Under the pieces are notes generated by a model. It did no database searches, had not been told where the DNA came from, and saw only the letters and a program-made list of their open reading frames with translations. Position numbers and translations under genes: made by a program. Shown piece by piece: positions 46,970 to 60,164 of a stretch of DNA of 64,000 nucleotides; the stretch's first letter is position 1; the number at the start of each line of letters is the position of its first letter. This stretch comes from Marisa cornuarietis (lineage: Eukaryota; Mollusca; Gastropoda; Architaenioglossa; Ampullariidae). The stretch covers positions 124,001 through 188,000 of the forward strand of contig SMMW01000008.1 in NCBI GenBank assembly GCA_004794655.1. Direction: 5' to 3'.

Positions 46970-48790
46970 AAATCAATTAGAGGTTCATTAAAATTTCTGC
47001 ATTGACAACAGAGGTACCCCAAATCCCCCATTGCTTTACCGGAAACAAAAGTCTGTCAAAGCCCAGTATTGCTGTACAGAGACAAAAGGTTCGGTAACAG
47101 AGATAGGTCTAAAGCTCTTGTAGCCTGACAGGTACAGAAGGCTGATGACTCCAGTCACACTTACAGATTGACCAAACAAAGGGTAGGAAATAGAGAAATG
47201 AAAAAACAAAACACACAGACACAAGAAGATACGCCGTCAGCATGGAAGACTTTCATTGAGATTCTTAAATTATAAACATTGTCAATTTACACGATTATAA
47301 TATATACATAGATCACAGAAGAGCTTTGAAGATGCAAAATGTAGGGTGCAAGGATAACAGATACCGCGTGCATAAGAAGTTAAATTTAATATTCGTCCTT
47401 TTTCCAGCAACAAACACACAGACACCTCCAGTTCCTCTGTCTTGATGCTGCCAGTAGTCACAGAGTTCGTCTGGTGTCAAACTGGCTTTCATACGGGGAC
47501 TCAGGAAAGGTCTTTGAAGGTGGATGAAACAAAATTAGCTCATATCTTTTTTTCCAGATAAGCATCGACGCTCGACTGCTTTACAGTGAATTCATTAGTA
47601 ATTGAAAGAAATCTTTTATTAAAATTGGGCTGCTGATTTTATTAAATCTCTGCATTCTCCCTACGAAAACTATTCATAATTCAAAATTCAGTCACGCACT
47701 TTCCTGATACCCTCAACTCTTCAGATACCCTATGCCAGCTTCAATTTTGCATAAAAGGAGAAAAATTTGCTTTTATGTTACAAAAAAAACCAAACAATAA
47801 AAGGAACAATAAAATCTCTCCATGCCAAAACAAACAAGAGATCCCCCAAACAAACAAACTAAAAAATTCCCCTTCCCCGACAAATATCCAAACCAAAGCA
47901 ATCTTCAAAACAACAACAACAACAACAAAAACAACAAAAACAAACAAACAAAAAACAAAACAAAACAAAAAACAACAAAAAACAAAACAATACAAAAATA
48001 AAACAAAACATAAAAGAAATGGAATTAGAGTTCTCAGGCCCTGCCAGTATGTCTCCAGGGTATGTTGATGTTCATCAGTCCTAAGTCTTATAACCTGCAG
48101 GATAATGTATGAACCAACACAGCACCCATACAGACACCCTGTCACGCCATATCTTGTATTCACGAACAATGCCTCGTGCTCTTGATCACCTGGTCTCCGG
48201 TATGCTGGCATGGTGCGGTGCGGGTCAGGTTCAAGTCTCACCTGGAGACCAGACACGCAGACTGAACCACGACTGACGTCGACACCTCAGTTACCAACAG
48301 GTAAGTTACCTCTCGTCATACAATCAGTTAGCCCGTCTTTTATCTCGATTTTTCTCTCGCTTTTATTAAAAAGAAAAAGATCGGGCACTCATTCTCCAAG
48401 CCAGAATGGTGATGAAATACCTGTCCCACACCGCCCATTATCTCGTCTGACTGACGCATATTATGCTTCGCCTTTCTCACCCTTCCTTTCAGTTTGGGTA
48501 CAACTATTGTGGTGGCACTTTTTTTTTGTTATCTACAACTATGACTCCCTGGTTGTGAAGTAAGAAAAGTGAAATCACTGGTAACTCTTGACAGATTGTC
48601 TGTGCAAACACTTGAGGCCAGGAAGAGACTTCGCGTCTCACAGCAAAACTCAAGACGAAATCTTGTCACCGCCTAGTTGGAGTCAGGATATTTATAAGAC
48701 AGTCAAACTGGTTACTGGGACAGTTAAAACTTTGTCAGTCCACCATGCTGATCCTCAGGAGGTGGGCAGCAGGTCATCGGCTCATTTTGT
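46970..48790. other. Intergenic DNA with A/C-rich simple sequence
   Basis: 47770-48010 is an AAC/AAAC-rich low-complexity tract whose long open frames are artefacts of composition. A good donor-like CAACAG|GTAAGT lies at 48296-48307, preceded by a GC-richer stretch, possibly a non-coding exon on + but without support. Confidence 0.4.
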
Positions 48791-48799
48791 TACTGTGAA

Positions 48800-49255
48800 G
48801 GTAAAGGCCGTTGGGAAGTGAAGTGTTTAAGACCACATTTTTCTCGGGGTCAGTTTTACGTGAAGGCGGTGCCCATCTCCTCTACCTTACCTCCCCCAAC
48901 CCTCTATGGAGTCAGAGAAAGTTGCTGTGCCACACAGGTATCGAACTAGAGTGACTGCAACTCAGCTATCCGCTTTCCCTATTATTACTGAGGTAAAGGT
49001 AAAAGTAGTCCCCCAACCTCTCAGTCTTTGTAGACGAAGGCTGTAATTTTCCCGGGGCCAACTTTCTTGTGAGGGCGGTGCCCATTCCCCCCTCCCTTCT
49101 GCCTTACTTAGCCCCAACCCTCAAATGGGTGAGGTACTCGTTCAACAGCTGTGTCAACTGGGTGCTATGCCGAGCAACACGGGTATCGAACCGATTATAT
49201 TGTACACCCCTCTTGCCTAGGAAGCCGGCGCTGTAACCACTCGGTTGTCCGATTC
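48800..49255 (-). repeat. Two head-to-tail tRNA-derived SINEs
   Basis: The upstream copy (49255-about 49000) has A-box ACCGAGTGGTTACAGCGCC and B-box GGTTCGATACC (49192-49182). It has the body GGGCACCGCCCTCACAAGAA and the tail TTTTACCTTTACCTCAG. The second copy (about 48990-48800) repeats the pattern with AGTTCGATACC and GGGCACCGCCTTCACGTAAA. The two are of one family but diverged. Confidence 0.75.
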
Positions 49256-49584
49256 TCCTCGGCTTGTTAAAGCAGCTCTGACAACAGTTCATCTTGTAGC
49301 ACTCTGCTCTGATAAATGTGCGAGACGACACCACACCATGAAGTCCCATGAAACAGACTGTGACTGGCAACAATGATAAGTGTAGTAAAACGCGTTCAAA
49401 AATACCAAAACCAAAACAAAAAAGAAGCAGCATATATATACATCCAATGTATCAACAGACTGTCAATAAAACAGTCGAGTGTAGTGGGTCTGTTACCAGA
49501 AGTCTAATGCATGCAGTATTGCAGGCTGGTCTTATCCACCAAACAGAATAGGGCAGGTTACATTTTCAGATTCGCGGACAACAG

Positions 49585-49730
49585 TCACAGTGGCGTAGGA
49601 ACCGGGGGGGGGGGTGGAGGGGCAAGGGGGCAGCCGCCTCCCCATATAAAAGGTGCTGGGAAGGCAAGAATGTGAACGTCATTCATTGTCAGCATGGAGC
49701 TTGCCCCCCCCCCCCCTACCAAAGCCGAGC
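49585..49730. repeat. G-run/C-run bordered repeat
   Basis: GTGGCGTAGGAACC followed by a run of G, then CAAGGGGGCAGCCGCC, and about 80 bp later a run of C. The G-run and C-run could pair. Sequences starting GTGGCGTAGGAA with G-runs occur as dispersed repeats in animals, so a MITE-like element is possible. Confidence 0.45.
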
Positions 49731-49768
49731 ATCTTCCTAGGCCACTGCAGTCTTCTACTCGCGATGCA

Positions 49769-52700
49769 TTACAAAGGTCTGTCATTCACTTTCAGCTTCG
49801 GCGCACTCTTTTTATCGTGACCGGAAGTCGCGGCCTTGTCCTTGACCTTTCCTTCCGCCTTCCTGGCAGCAGACGCCATCTTGTTGCTTGACAGTCGTTG
49901 CTTGTTGCGCGATCCTTTCTTGTCCCTGCCTAAGATGATGGCGAGGGAGGAGACTTTATTTCTGGGTTTCTTCTTCTTGGGGGTTTCTGGTCGCTGGTAT
50001 CGCACGGACTGGCGAAAAGACTTGGACTGTTGCTGAGACAGGATGTTCATGATGTGATTGAGATTCCCTAGCATGTGCTGATACTCATCCGCTTTTGAGG
50101 TGTCAAACTTGAAAAGAAAAAAAACCTTCATTTTTTCAGTATGAAATTGTTAAAAGAAAGCAAGGAGAACGGTTCCAAACATTTAAGAAAAAAAGGCATT
50201 TTTAAATACATACCCCCCAAAAAAACTGTAGGAACATAACTTTTTACTGCTGTATATATGTACCGCCGAGGTTTGAAAAAAAAGCATAAATATGAGTTAA
50301 ATGAAAATTTCAAACGTGTTACATTTTTTTGTTTCTTTTAAAATTGTTGAAAAATGATTCGGAAAGAAAAAGAGGACCAGATTATGATGATGACAACGAC
50401 GGCGATAATGATGATGAAGAGAAAGAAGAGAACATCAAGTAGTGCTGCATGTCTCTTCCCCTTCTCTCTCTGTATTTTACTAACTGCTGCACATTAATTA
50501 ATAATTTACAAAGCTACAGACAGCCTTTCCATGGCTACCCGAACAGAGCCGTCCAGCGACTATTGTTCTTTACAATTTTACTAGCGCTCGAGGGGATTTT
50601 TTTTCCTTATTTTTTTTTTAAATGCATTTTCCTCCTTACAGCCAGCTACAAGTTCAAACACTGATCCAGACCCTGTAAACAATCAGGGTCTTATTTCCTG
50701 CGAGGTTTGGTCAAAAACAGCATCTAAAGACAAACACTAGCTGACATCGAACCTTAACGGTGGGGAGAAACGTCGATTCTTCACAAAAGATTCGTTTCAA
50801 GGTTTCCATGGGGAGCCATAAACAGTAGCAAGCAGGTGAGAGAGTACGAAAGAGCAGGTGAGAATGATGCCAGCAGTTGGCTCTCAGTGCTCGCAAGACC
50901 TCGTGTTTTTTGTCCGTTACAAGGTGTCTGCATGAACACTGAATTTCGGGATGTTGTACCAAGAATTAACACCCGGGGCCATGTTTTCGAGGTCAGTTGG
51001 AAGAGGGGCTACATCTGAATGAAAATAGAGAGGAAAACCAACTCACCGAGTTCGCGAGCGCAAGTTAATGTTATAGACAAGTAACAGAGCCATTGAAAAC
51101 AGAACAGAACACAGAAAGGTAATTAGCAAAACCACTTTTCTCCAAATCAAAAAAGAAGACAGGCACAGGGTTACGAAATCACTCGGCTAAAACTCAAAGC
51201 TAAATGAAACTCGGAAAACGATTAACAGACACAACAAGTGCCCAAGATCCAACCTGCCCACCCTGCTAAAAGATGACAAAATATGAAACAAACCTGGTAA
51301 AAGGAAGCCTCTTGGCAAAAATATTCCAGGAAACCAGCTTAGATTCTAACCTTGACCAAGATTTCAAAACAGACAGAAAGCAGCCTGCAAGAAACTTGTT
51401 ACCCTCTACCACCTCTAAATCAAGACGATACTTTCAAACTAACAGCCGGAATATCCGATTAAGAACTTGACCAGGGATCTGCCCCAGGCCCACATTTCAT
51501 ACTTTACAAAAGGCGAAGCTGTTCTCTCTTAACATCACGAACAGCAAACTGTTCGAAAGTTAAACAAGAACCAAAATTGTGTGCAGAGCACAGTTTGGTT
51601 TCTGAATCCCACAAAGCACTGGGACTGACGCGCAGAACCTCAAACCGAAGCGTCACGTGACGCTTCGGTACCAGGTGCCGCGTGAGTGTCACGTGATACT
51701 GATGTGGCGAGGAGCTTACCTGACTGTGGCGGAACTCCTGCACGTGCTTGCCCTTGCCGTCCATCTCCAGCAGACTCAAGGCCCCCTGCACGATGGACCC
51801 TCTGCGGTAGGAAGGGACCTGCCTAGCCTGGGCCCAGGGAAAAGTGTTTCTCGTAGGCACCGCCAGGTAGTTGGACGAGGCTTCTACCGTCAAGGATGGC
51901 GGAGGCACGGCCTCGTCCCCGAACGCGAGCCTCGGAGGAAGCGGTCGTCGTGACGTCATCCCCTCACTGTGTGACGCGGCCAGGCTATGACCCTGACCTT
52001 TGACAATAAATTGCCCTTTGCCCTTGTCTTCTCCGGTCGCCAGGTCACCGCCTGCGGAAGAAGGTCGTCCGTTAGCTTCTTCCGGGGTCACCTCAGTTGA
52101 TAAGGTTGGCAGAGAGGTGGTGGACACGCGTAAGCGCCGGGCCTGTGGTGGTAGAGTAGGGTCGCCGCTGGCGTCATCTGCTGGACATGAGCTGACCACC
52201 GAGATTTTGTGGCCTGCTCTGGGTGGTGACGAGCCCGCCAGGTAGCGCACCGCGTTGACCTTGCCTTGGATCTTAGCCAGGTTAAGGGCGGCGCGCGTGT
52301 GGCGCTCCAGCGCCCTCTGTCGCTCGAACTTGCCGATCTGCGACCACTCGCGTGGCGAACGGAACAGCGAGTCGCCGTGACCCTGCGAGGCACGACCCAT
52401 CGTCTGCAGGTGCGCGGCCACCTCGCGATGGCCAAGGCGCTTGGCCTGCAGGTAGGGAGTCAGGCCGAGCTTGTCCGGCACGTCCACCGACACCCCGAAC
52501 TTGCGGTGCATCTCGACTAGGGTGCGCACGAGCTCCAGGTGCCCGCCCATCACTGCGTGGTGCAGTGCCGTGTAGCCGTCTGCGTCCTTGTCCCCCAGGT
52601 CCACCTCACCAGCCAGCTCCTGAAGCAGGTCGTCAACCTGCAGACGTACATCTGGCGAATTCAGCGTGTGTTCTTAGCATTCCATTGGGTACTACAACAG

Positions 52701-55700
52701 TCGTCTGACAACAACGGGATCTGAAATGTTCTTCGAAATTATGAACAGCAGTAGCAGCACGTAGAGACACACGAGGATCTGAAATCCACATTGTTAATAA
52801 TCACCTGTTGTTTTTTTAAAAAGTATTTTTTATTCTGAAGGTTAAGTGCTGTGTAGTCGGTCGGAGATGTTTTTACAGAGATGTGTGTGTGTGTGTGTGT
52901 GTGTGTAAAGCCTGTCAATCAGCCCATTCCAGACATTCAAGACAGAGACCCGAGACAAATGCTGTTTTAAGTGCTTTTTGTCAACAAGAGCTAAGGACTA
53001 CTACCACCACCACCACCACCATGCACAACTCCTTCCATTGTACACAGGGGCCTGTCAGCTCCAGGTTTACAGTTCTTTCGTTTTTCAAAAATTCAAGCGG
53101 TAGGGAAGAACTACTCTAGAGATCAATTGCGTAGAAACCAAACAAACAAACAAACAAACAAACAAGCAAGCAAACAAACAAACAAAAACTCCCTGAAAAC
53201 TTGCAAGCACATGAAAACTTGCAAGCACACACACACACACCTGCTCGTGACATCCCAGCAGGCACGCCCAGTGCAGCACACTCCTCCCATGGGTGGTATC
53301 CTTGAAGAAAGGGTCCGCCCCGTTGCGCATCAGGAGCTGAAACATCTTGCGGCGTTTCTTGGCATCATCGATGTGCAAGGCGGCGATGAGCACGTTAAAG
53401 CCGTAGTCATTCTTGCCGTTGACGCTGACACTGTGATCCAGCAGGAACTTTGTCCCCTTCACCCTTCCCTACACAGGAGACACGCCACAGATAAACCATC
53501 AGCCAGCAGCCGGCAACACTTCTTAACACACAGGAAAACAGAAAACTAGGAAGTTGTCTTAGTCTCTGTGTTAATGTGTAATAGGACGCACATACACTTA
53601 CTTTGCATACACACGACGCATATTACACACATACACCACGCTCGACGAGCCCCCCGTAGGTGGGGATGAAGGTGAAGAGATTTCTAGTTGATTTATGGAA
53701 GATGAAGAACTCGCTGCTCTCTCTTTTCTATCTGGCCATAACACCGTCGTCTTTCTTGTTCTTTTTACGTCATTCTTTTCCCAAAATGACGACGAACAAA
53801 TGACGCACACAAGACGTCAAACACAAGACACCATTCACACACGAAACAATACACGACCTACCCCTCACTCATTACGTAATGTAAAATGTCTTGATGTGGG
53901 TTAGTGCTGGGTTAGGATAGTTTCAATCTTGTGTGAAGAACTATGGCGGAGGGGGAGAAACAGCGGACTATCCAGCACACAATCAAAAACAAACAAACAA
54001 ACAAGCAAGCAAACAAACAAAACACAAACAAAGAGACAAACAAACAAAATATCAACATCAAGGAAAGATAAAAACACTAAAAGAAACTCTTTAAACAAAA
54101 CTCCTCTGAACATAAACAAATAAACTAACAAGACAAAGCAACTCAAAGCAAGATAAAGCAAAACATGCGGGTTTGAAGACTCACCTTGAGCACGGCGTGA
54201 AAGAGACCGTTGGAGGGAGAGAATTTGTGTTTCTGAGCATCCCCCAGAAGATCAGCATGCTTCAGGTGTTCTGGGAAGCCATGGCGCTTGTCCTCTTTGC
54301 TGGTGCGCAAGGATATTTCGCGTTGCGGGGGAGATAAGGTCACCATTTCTTGCACGTCTTTGGCCCACGCTGTCGACACAAAGGTCCACGAATTAATAAA
54401 AGCAGATATATATTATGGTCCATCTTTCAGTGCATCTATCTATCTATCTATGATTTTTTCAGTGAAGTCATAGAACGAGGCTGGTTACAAATAGCTTCCA
54501 GTTTAGTCACGTTTCTGTTGAACTACTAGAACGAGACTGCTGAAGCTTCCGGTTTATTCACATTCATTGTTAAGGCTCGCCGAGACTAACAGCGGAGAAC
54601 TTCGCAAGAGGCTCAGCGTTGGTCTCGGCAGACAGACAGCAGTCCACCCTATACACGTCCGTGGTATGATCGCAGGTTAGAGTAGGGCCGCTAGCAGGAA
54701 TTCGTTTGATCAGGTGTGAGTACCTGTTCTTGTTCGGTGCTTGAGCGCCCGACGTCACGTGCTGTCTCGCGAGTCGCGAGAATAAAGCAGCGAATGGAGC
54801 GCCACCGTTGTAACCCTGACCTGGACACACAGTCTACCTCCTGTCTACCTGGCAAGACAGGTGATGAAGTGATTGTACAGCGCCCAGTGTTTGTCAGGTC
54901 GTTCGTCAATCGACCGATACGCAAACAATGAAAGGGCTAGAGGAAAAAAAAAACCCCTCGGAAAAAATGTCCGCTCTGGTTCAACTTTTCTCCTCATGTT
55001 CGCCACTCATCTGTGAAGAACTATATGTTTGTGTGGGAATAGAAGAGGGTTAACAAGCTCGTTCCCTACTTGCTACTGTTTGCATCCCCGCTTCCTAAAA
55101 AAGAACCAGTAACCGTAAAAATTCGTTTTGCTTCTCAAGCACTTTAACAAAAATTCCCAGGGAAATAAAATGAAGGACCGATAATCATTAAAACGTTTCG
55201 AAAACATCGGGGTGTGACGAAAAGATCGATGAAAGTCATGTGCGGCCCCACCCCCATTCTATATTCTCTCCCCTACCCGTTCCCCACATTCTGCAAGTGT
55301 CAAGGAATCTGCAGGGAACATTGTATTCCGCGGGGATCATTGACCGGCATCGTAACAGGCCCCGTGAGTTTGAAATGCACTTCACCATGTTGACTCAAGG
55401 CACAGCAAAGTCGCGCTGTCTGGTCGACAAGACCACCCTCTTCTCGCTGGGTAGATCATTAGGCTTCACTAATTTACAGCAGAATACTGTCCAGTCACTT
55501 GGAAAGGGTTCAAGAATAAAGGAGAGCGGGTTGTGTGAATGTCTGATTAAAGAAGTTCGCCATAACATTCACCATTGAAGTTCCGGGTGACTACAATTCC
55601 ACTTACTATAAGTGATGAGTCTCATGTCCGGGTCTTTGTCCAAGGCTAGAGACACGTTGACTAAATCTCCTGTAACCTGCCTCTATGTCTGTTTGTCTGC

Positions 55701-57737
55701 CAGTTTGTCTGCGTGTCTTCCTCTTTCAGTCTGTCAGTTTGTCTGTTCCCAGGTAATTTATACGATCACTTAAAGGAGCATAAAGTATCACAAAAACATA
55801 TTCCAATTGTGCTTTATGACGAAGTGGCACAAGAAATATTATATTAATGTTTTTCTCTTAATCACACCTGGATTTGTCGAGAAAACAGGAAGTGACGAAA
55901 GGGTAGTATTTCTAAAAATAGCATAGTCTGCATGAGCTGAAGTCGAAGAGGAAAGACGCCATCCTCGTTAAAAGAAAACAGGTCAGGACACATTGTTTCG
56001 TTGCTAAATGTTCCTTTCGATTCTCAGATGGAGTTAGTTTGTACTCATTGCCATTTCTTAAAGATGCTGGTTAAAAACGTCAGTGAATTAACATTGTTTA
56101 GACATCTGTATACTGTATACATATCTCTCCTTTTTTTAAACGTGCCGTGCGAACTTTGTCCCCACACCGTACTCAAGAATTTGCTAAAAAAAAAAAAAGT
56201 AAAGAACTCGACAACCTGTTGAACATCTATGCGATGACCACCATCTAAGACTGCATTTACGTACAAACTGTCACAAAGCCCCGCCCTCTTTCTCAACCCC
56301 GCAACCCTTTTCCCCTTCAGGGGCTACGTACGGAGATAAGGCTACCCCGGGTTCTTGGAGTCGGGTGTGACCGGAAGTAATGCGGAGTTCTGCAGCTTGA
56401 AACGCTCGCAGACCTTTGGGTCATCATTTTAAATATCCGCGTATATATAAATATGTAAATGACAGTGTATATCCTGAGCAACTCCGCTTTGTCGTGCTTT
56501 CTGCGGATGTATCCGTGATTCGGAGGTAAAGTTACTCCGAAGGAAACCAGGTATCCTCGATCTAAAGTTAGAGCTTCAGGAGAGCAAAGTTCAATACAAG
56601 GTCCTTGCTTGTAGTTCATGTCTTGTCTTCTTCACCATACTACACCGAACCAGAGGTTCAAGCAATACTGAGAAGTAGCTGAGGCCTCATGACAGCCATG
56701 ACTGTCGTTCTCTGACAAAACCTCCCCCTGCTACAAACTTGGCACGTGCTGCACTCCCTCCGCAAACTCTTGAAAGTCTAGACTTTATCCTCCCACTATC
56801 CTCTATGTCTCCTCGTTGTAAACTTCTCAAGGGAGGGGTCTTTTCTTTGAGAGGGAGGAGGGCAACTCTCTTCCGATCTTTTGATCTAATGGTTATGGAT
56901 CTTTGTATGCCGGGCGGAGCACTAGATCACTATAGAACTCTCTCTCTCTCCACAAGACAAATAAAATGACTTTATCACTAATATATACCGGGGAGACAGT
57001 GTTTACCTACGACCTGATTCTACAGTTTCGCAGCCTTACTGCAGAGAATACTAGTCTTTTCCATTAGACCCTTGTGACTTGTTGCAGATCGAGTTACACA
57101 GCCTCACCTGGATTAGAATCCAGTCACGTGACTCACGTCCCCAGCGACAAAAAATGGCAATGACTTTTCTCAAGATAAAAATAAAGGTTCGGTATTTTTC
57201 TTTTTATTTTCTTCTCTGCGTTGTGTTTTGGTATCGATTTTGCTGACTTCTTTCTCGGTCACATTTGTTGCTGATATACACGATCACATCGAGTAGGGGT
57301 AGGTAGACTCCTCGCTCACACGAAACACTGACGGCAGGAAAAAAAAGGAGAAAAGCATTTACACCTGAGCAACGTCTGTCTACGTGAGCTGGGATCAGAC
57401 CTTGGGCTCTGTTCCGGTCCGGATACCTTTAGAGTCTGGCTGGTGAATGTCTTTGTGAATGAAAGAAATCATTGTTCTGCGTGTTTAGAAATGCGAGCCC
57501 ACCTAACCTTGCTGCGTGCACTGGCATAGTATATTCAGATGGTCTTGCGTTGGTGTGACAAACACTTTTGTGTAGTACTTTCCAAGCTTCACATTTTTGC
57601 ATGAGGTTGACTGGTGCTGTCCTCCCCGTCCCCCCATCCCCTACAGGTTTTCTCTGTCTGAGTGAGAGTGTGTGATTATTACTGAATGAGTGAGAGACAG
57701 AATAAGAGAGTATGTATGTATGTATAATATATAACAT

Positions 57738-57799
<62 letters not shown>

Positions 57800-58615
57800 C
57801 CAGCCTGTGACATTAGGGAGTTCGCAACAAACTTATAAAAAAGAAACAGAAGTGAAGGAGAGAAGGTAAAGAATTATCGATACCATTATTATATTCTGTT
57901 TTAGATTAAGTGGAATTAATCATTGCGATCACTATTTAAAAAAACTAACCCAATGACATGACAAATTATAAATTGCTATGCGTCAGTCACTAAGCACATG
58001 ACAACAATCACACGCACGCACGTACAGGGTCAGCACTGGGTCGTTGTGGGTGTGGGTGGCTTAGGGCGTGAAATTAACGTCCACGAGTATTTTCTTATCT
58101 TTTCTGTTTATAATTATATAATAATTTAACATGTTTATAACTGGCAAATACAACCACAGTCATGTAGGATTCTAGTTGATTTTTTTTTCGCCTTTCAGAC
58201 AAGAACTGTGACAAGACATCCTGAAAGTATTGCCATTTTCGTATTATCCATGAAAACGCACAGGCCGGGTGGTTGTACCATGTTTTTAATGTTGGGATCA
58301 ACAGACAAGGTAACCCGACGCTAGGCGTTGCTAGAAAATCCCTCTGACATGCTCCTGCATGCGTGCAAAAAAAAAAAAAAGGAATAAAAATAAAAATAAA
58401 GTCGCCTCGAGTCCTTGGTGTGCACGAAACAAGAGAGACCACCGCACGAAACAAGGGAGACTACGCACTTGCTGCCATCGATCAGGACAGAATGGCGGAG
58501 GTGAGAATTCAGATAAAAGCTTTTCCTTTATCACTCAGCAGGCCGTGAATGGTTGCTTACGGGTCACGGCGAAGTCAGTGTCGGAGCCTTTTGGTTTCCA
58601 TTTAGCACGTGACCC
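49769..58615 (-). CDS. Ankyrin-repeat protein (at least five exons; 5' end uncertain)
   Basis: Exons, right to left: 58615-58561 (tentative), 54369-54185, 53468-53241, 52637-51720, 50107-49769 (stop). AG/GT are present and phases agree throughout. 53468-53241 and the start of 52637-51720 encode three to four ankyrin repeats: KFLLDHSVSVNGKNDYGFNV, LLMRNGADPFFK, GRSVLHWACLLGCHEQ, DADGYTALHHAVMGGHLELV, DKLGLTPYLQAKRLGHREVA. After them a long Ser/Pro/Arg-rich, probably disordered linker follows (RPSSAGGDLATGEDKGKGQ, SYRRGSIVQGALSLLEMDG). The last exon starts with a helical stretch (EYQHMLGNLNHIMNILSQQQ) and ends very basic (PKKKKPRNK). The two upstream exons are charged without a known domain. 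I do not recognise a named orthologue. No enzyme or membrane segment is seen, so a scaffold or nuclear role is only a guess. The start codon is not located. Confidence 0.82.
50108..51719. other. Intron of the ankyrin-repeat gene
   Basis: Nothing conserved seen; contains T-runs and a GA-rich stretch at 50370-50440. Confidence 0.6.
52882..52906. repeat. (TG)n microsatellite
   Basis: About twelve TG units in an intron of the ankyrin-repeat gene. Confidence 0.9.
53138..53190. repeat. (AAAC)n microsatellite
   Basis: AAAC/AAGC tetranucleotide units next to the splice donor of the ankyrin exon 53468-53241. A CA tract at 53228-53240 directly abuts that donor, so the intron starts with a GT repeat on the coding strand. 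Confidence 0.9.
53980..54140. repeat. (AAAC)n-rich tract
   Basis: Interrupted AAAC repeats in the intron upstream of ankyrin exon 53468-53241. They resemble the tract at 53138. Confidence 0.85.
54370..58560. other. Intron or upstream region of the ankyrin-repeat gene
   Basis: No conserved frame seen. Contains (ATCT)n at 54434-54450, a (TG)n tract at 57747-57797 and short AT repeats. If the 58615-58561 exon is wrong, part of this may be intergenic. Confidence 0.45.
57747..57797. repeat. (TG)n microsatellite
   Basis: About 25 TG units, preceded by ATATATAT. Confidence 0.95.
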
Positions 58616-59441
58616 CTGCTGAACTTTGTCTCACGCCAGGTAAGCGCCCACACCTCCCAGCTCTCTCCCCCCTAACCACTCACCTTCACAACTTGCATAA
58701 GAACTACCGAGGGCGACACTTTGGTGAGCAGCTTTTATATGGCGCCGTGACTAACGGTGACAGCTCGTGCTAACAACCTGTTGACAGGCAACTATACTGC
58801 CAGCTGATTGTCAGTACATCGGGGTGGCCTCCAACGACCAGACAAAGTAGGCAAGTGGTGTTTCACCTGTAAGTGGCCTTGTGCTCATGGTGACACACAC
58901 ACACCTATCTGGTCTGTATATAGCTGCTGTGTAGCTCACAAAAAGATGAGAAATGTAATTTGTTCTACTGTTTCTTCCTTCACCAACTCTACTGCTCCTG
59001 TTATTAATAATGTTAATAACTTGTTTAGCACAATATTCCGGTCTGCAAGCAAGCCCACTGAGCTGTACACTTCACAGTATCCACAATGCAATCACAATGC
59101 TGTATAACTAAAACAAAGCATTGCGAAAACTTTAATAATAGTATAAGGGTTACAAACATCAAGCTGTTTTTGTTTAAATGAGAGAAATTATTCATTGATG
59201 TAAAATGTGCTCACATAGGCGCGGACACACAGACGACTAGACACAACGATAGACAAATGAAATAAAAGTTTGCACAACGAATAGACACACGTTAGACAGA
59301 TGAAACTGTCTGCACAATCCTCATTTCCTGCCTATTTGTCTCTCTTATGGTCTCATGTATATGCAAACACATAAAGAGAAAAGTAAAACATTGCAACGTG
59401 TAGTGTTCAGCTAAGATGCAGTGTTTCATTTTGCCTAAGTG

Positions 59442-59567
59442 CAACCAACCAACCAACCAACCAACCAACCAACCAACCAACCAACCAACCAACCAACCAA
59501 CCAACCAACCAACCAACCAACCAACCAACCAACCAACCAACCAACCAACCAACCAACCAACCAACCA
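59442..59567. repeat. (AACC)n tetranucleotide microsatellite
   Basis: About 31 perfect AACC units. It opens long artefactual frames (PTNQ repeat on +, GWLV repeat on -). Confidence 0.97.
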
Positions 59568-60058
59568 CCTGTATATTTTCCCCATCCCCCAGAAAAAATA
59601 GTTTGCCCGACATTAAAGCTAAATGCTGATTTACCGTGGTACGGGGGCCGACAAGACGAGGAGGTGAAAGTGATTCACAGGTCGAGTGAATTCCTCCTCA
59701 GGTGAAGGTCAATCACAATTGTCCACTGCAGTGACTAATGCCACTAGCAGAGCACAAGACGGTGGAAATAATCCTGTCAATAGACTTGGGGCTATCGACT
59801 ATCGAAGCACCTGTGCAGCAGGTACACGAACAAGTGATCAGGTCCAACAGTGAGTGTTGAGGATTCTGCTTGCAGTAGGACAGACAGGTAGATGAACAAG
59901 TACAACAGGCTGACGCGCTGTATGTGCGAGCGTTATGTACCCGACTGATCGGTGGCCGCGGGTACACAGCAGGGGTCGAGTGCCGTCAGATCGGGTACGC
60001 CGCACACCTCAAGTAGTATGGCAGGCTGTGAGTGGGAGAGCCGGGGTCAAGGGGGTAC

Positions 60059-60135
<77 letters not shown>
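60059..60135. repeat. (CA)n microsatellite
   Basis: About 38 uninterrupted CA units. Confidence 0.97.
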
Positions 60136-60138
<3 letters not shown>

Positions 60139-60164
60139 CGACAACTCCTACATACATTTACGCA

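Noticed and set aside
47741..48256. 171-aa minus-strand ORF rich in Phe/Val/Cys
   Set aside because: Arises from AAC/AAAC low-complexity DNA; the apparent membrane segments are compositional.
49104..49433. 109-aa minus-strand ORF
   Set aside because: Lies over a tRNA-derived SINE; no protein similarity.
52088..52708. ORFs of 80-118 aa on both strands over 52.1-52.7 kb
   Set aside because: Shadows of the GC-rich ankyrin-gene exon, whose own frame shows the conserved repeats.
59292..59705. Repetitive proteins (PTNQ on +, GWLV on -)
   Set aside because: Frames opened by the AACC microsatellite; no start context and no non-repeat domain.
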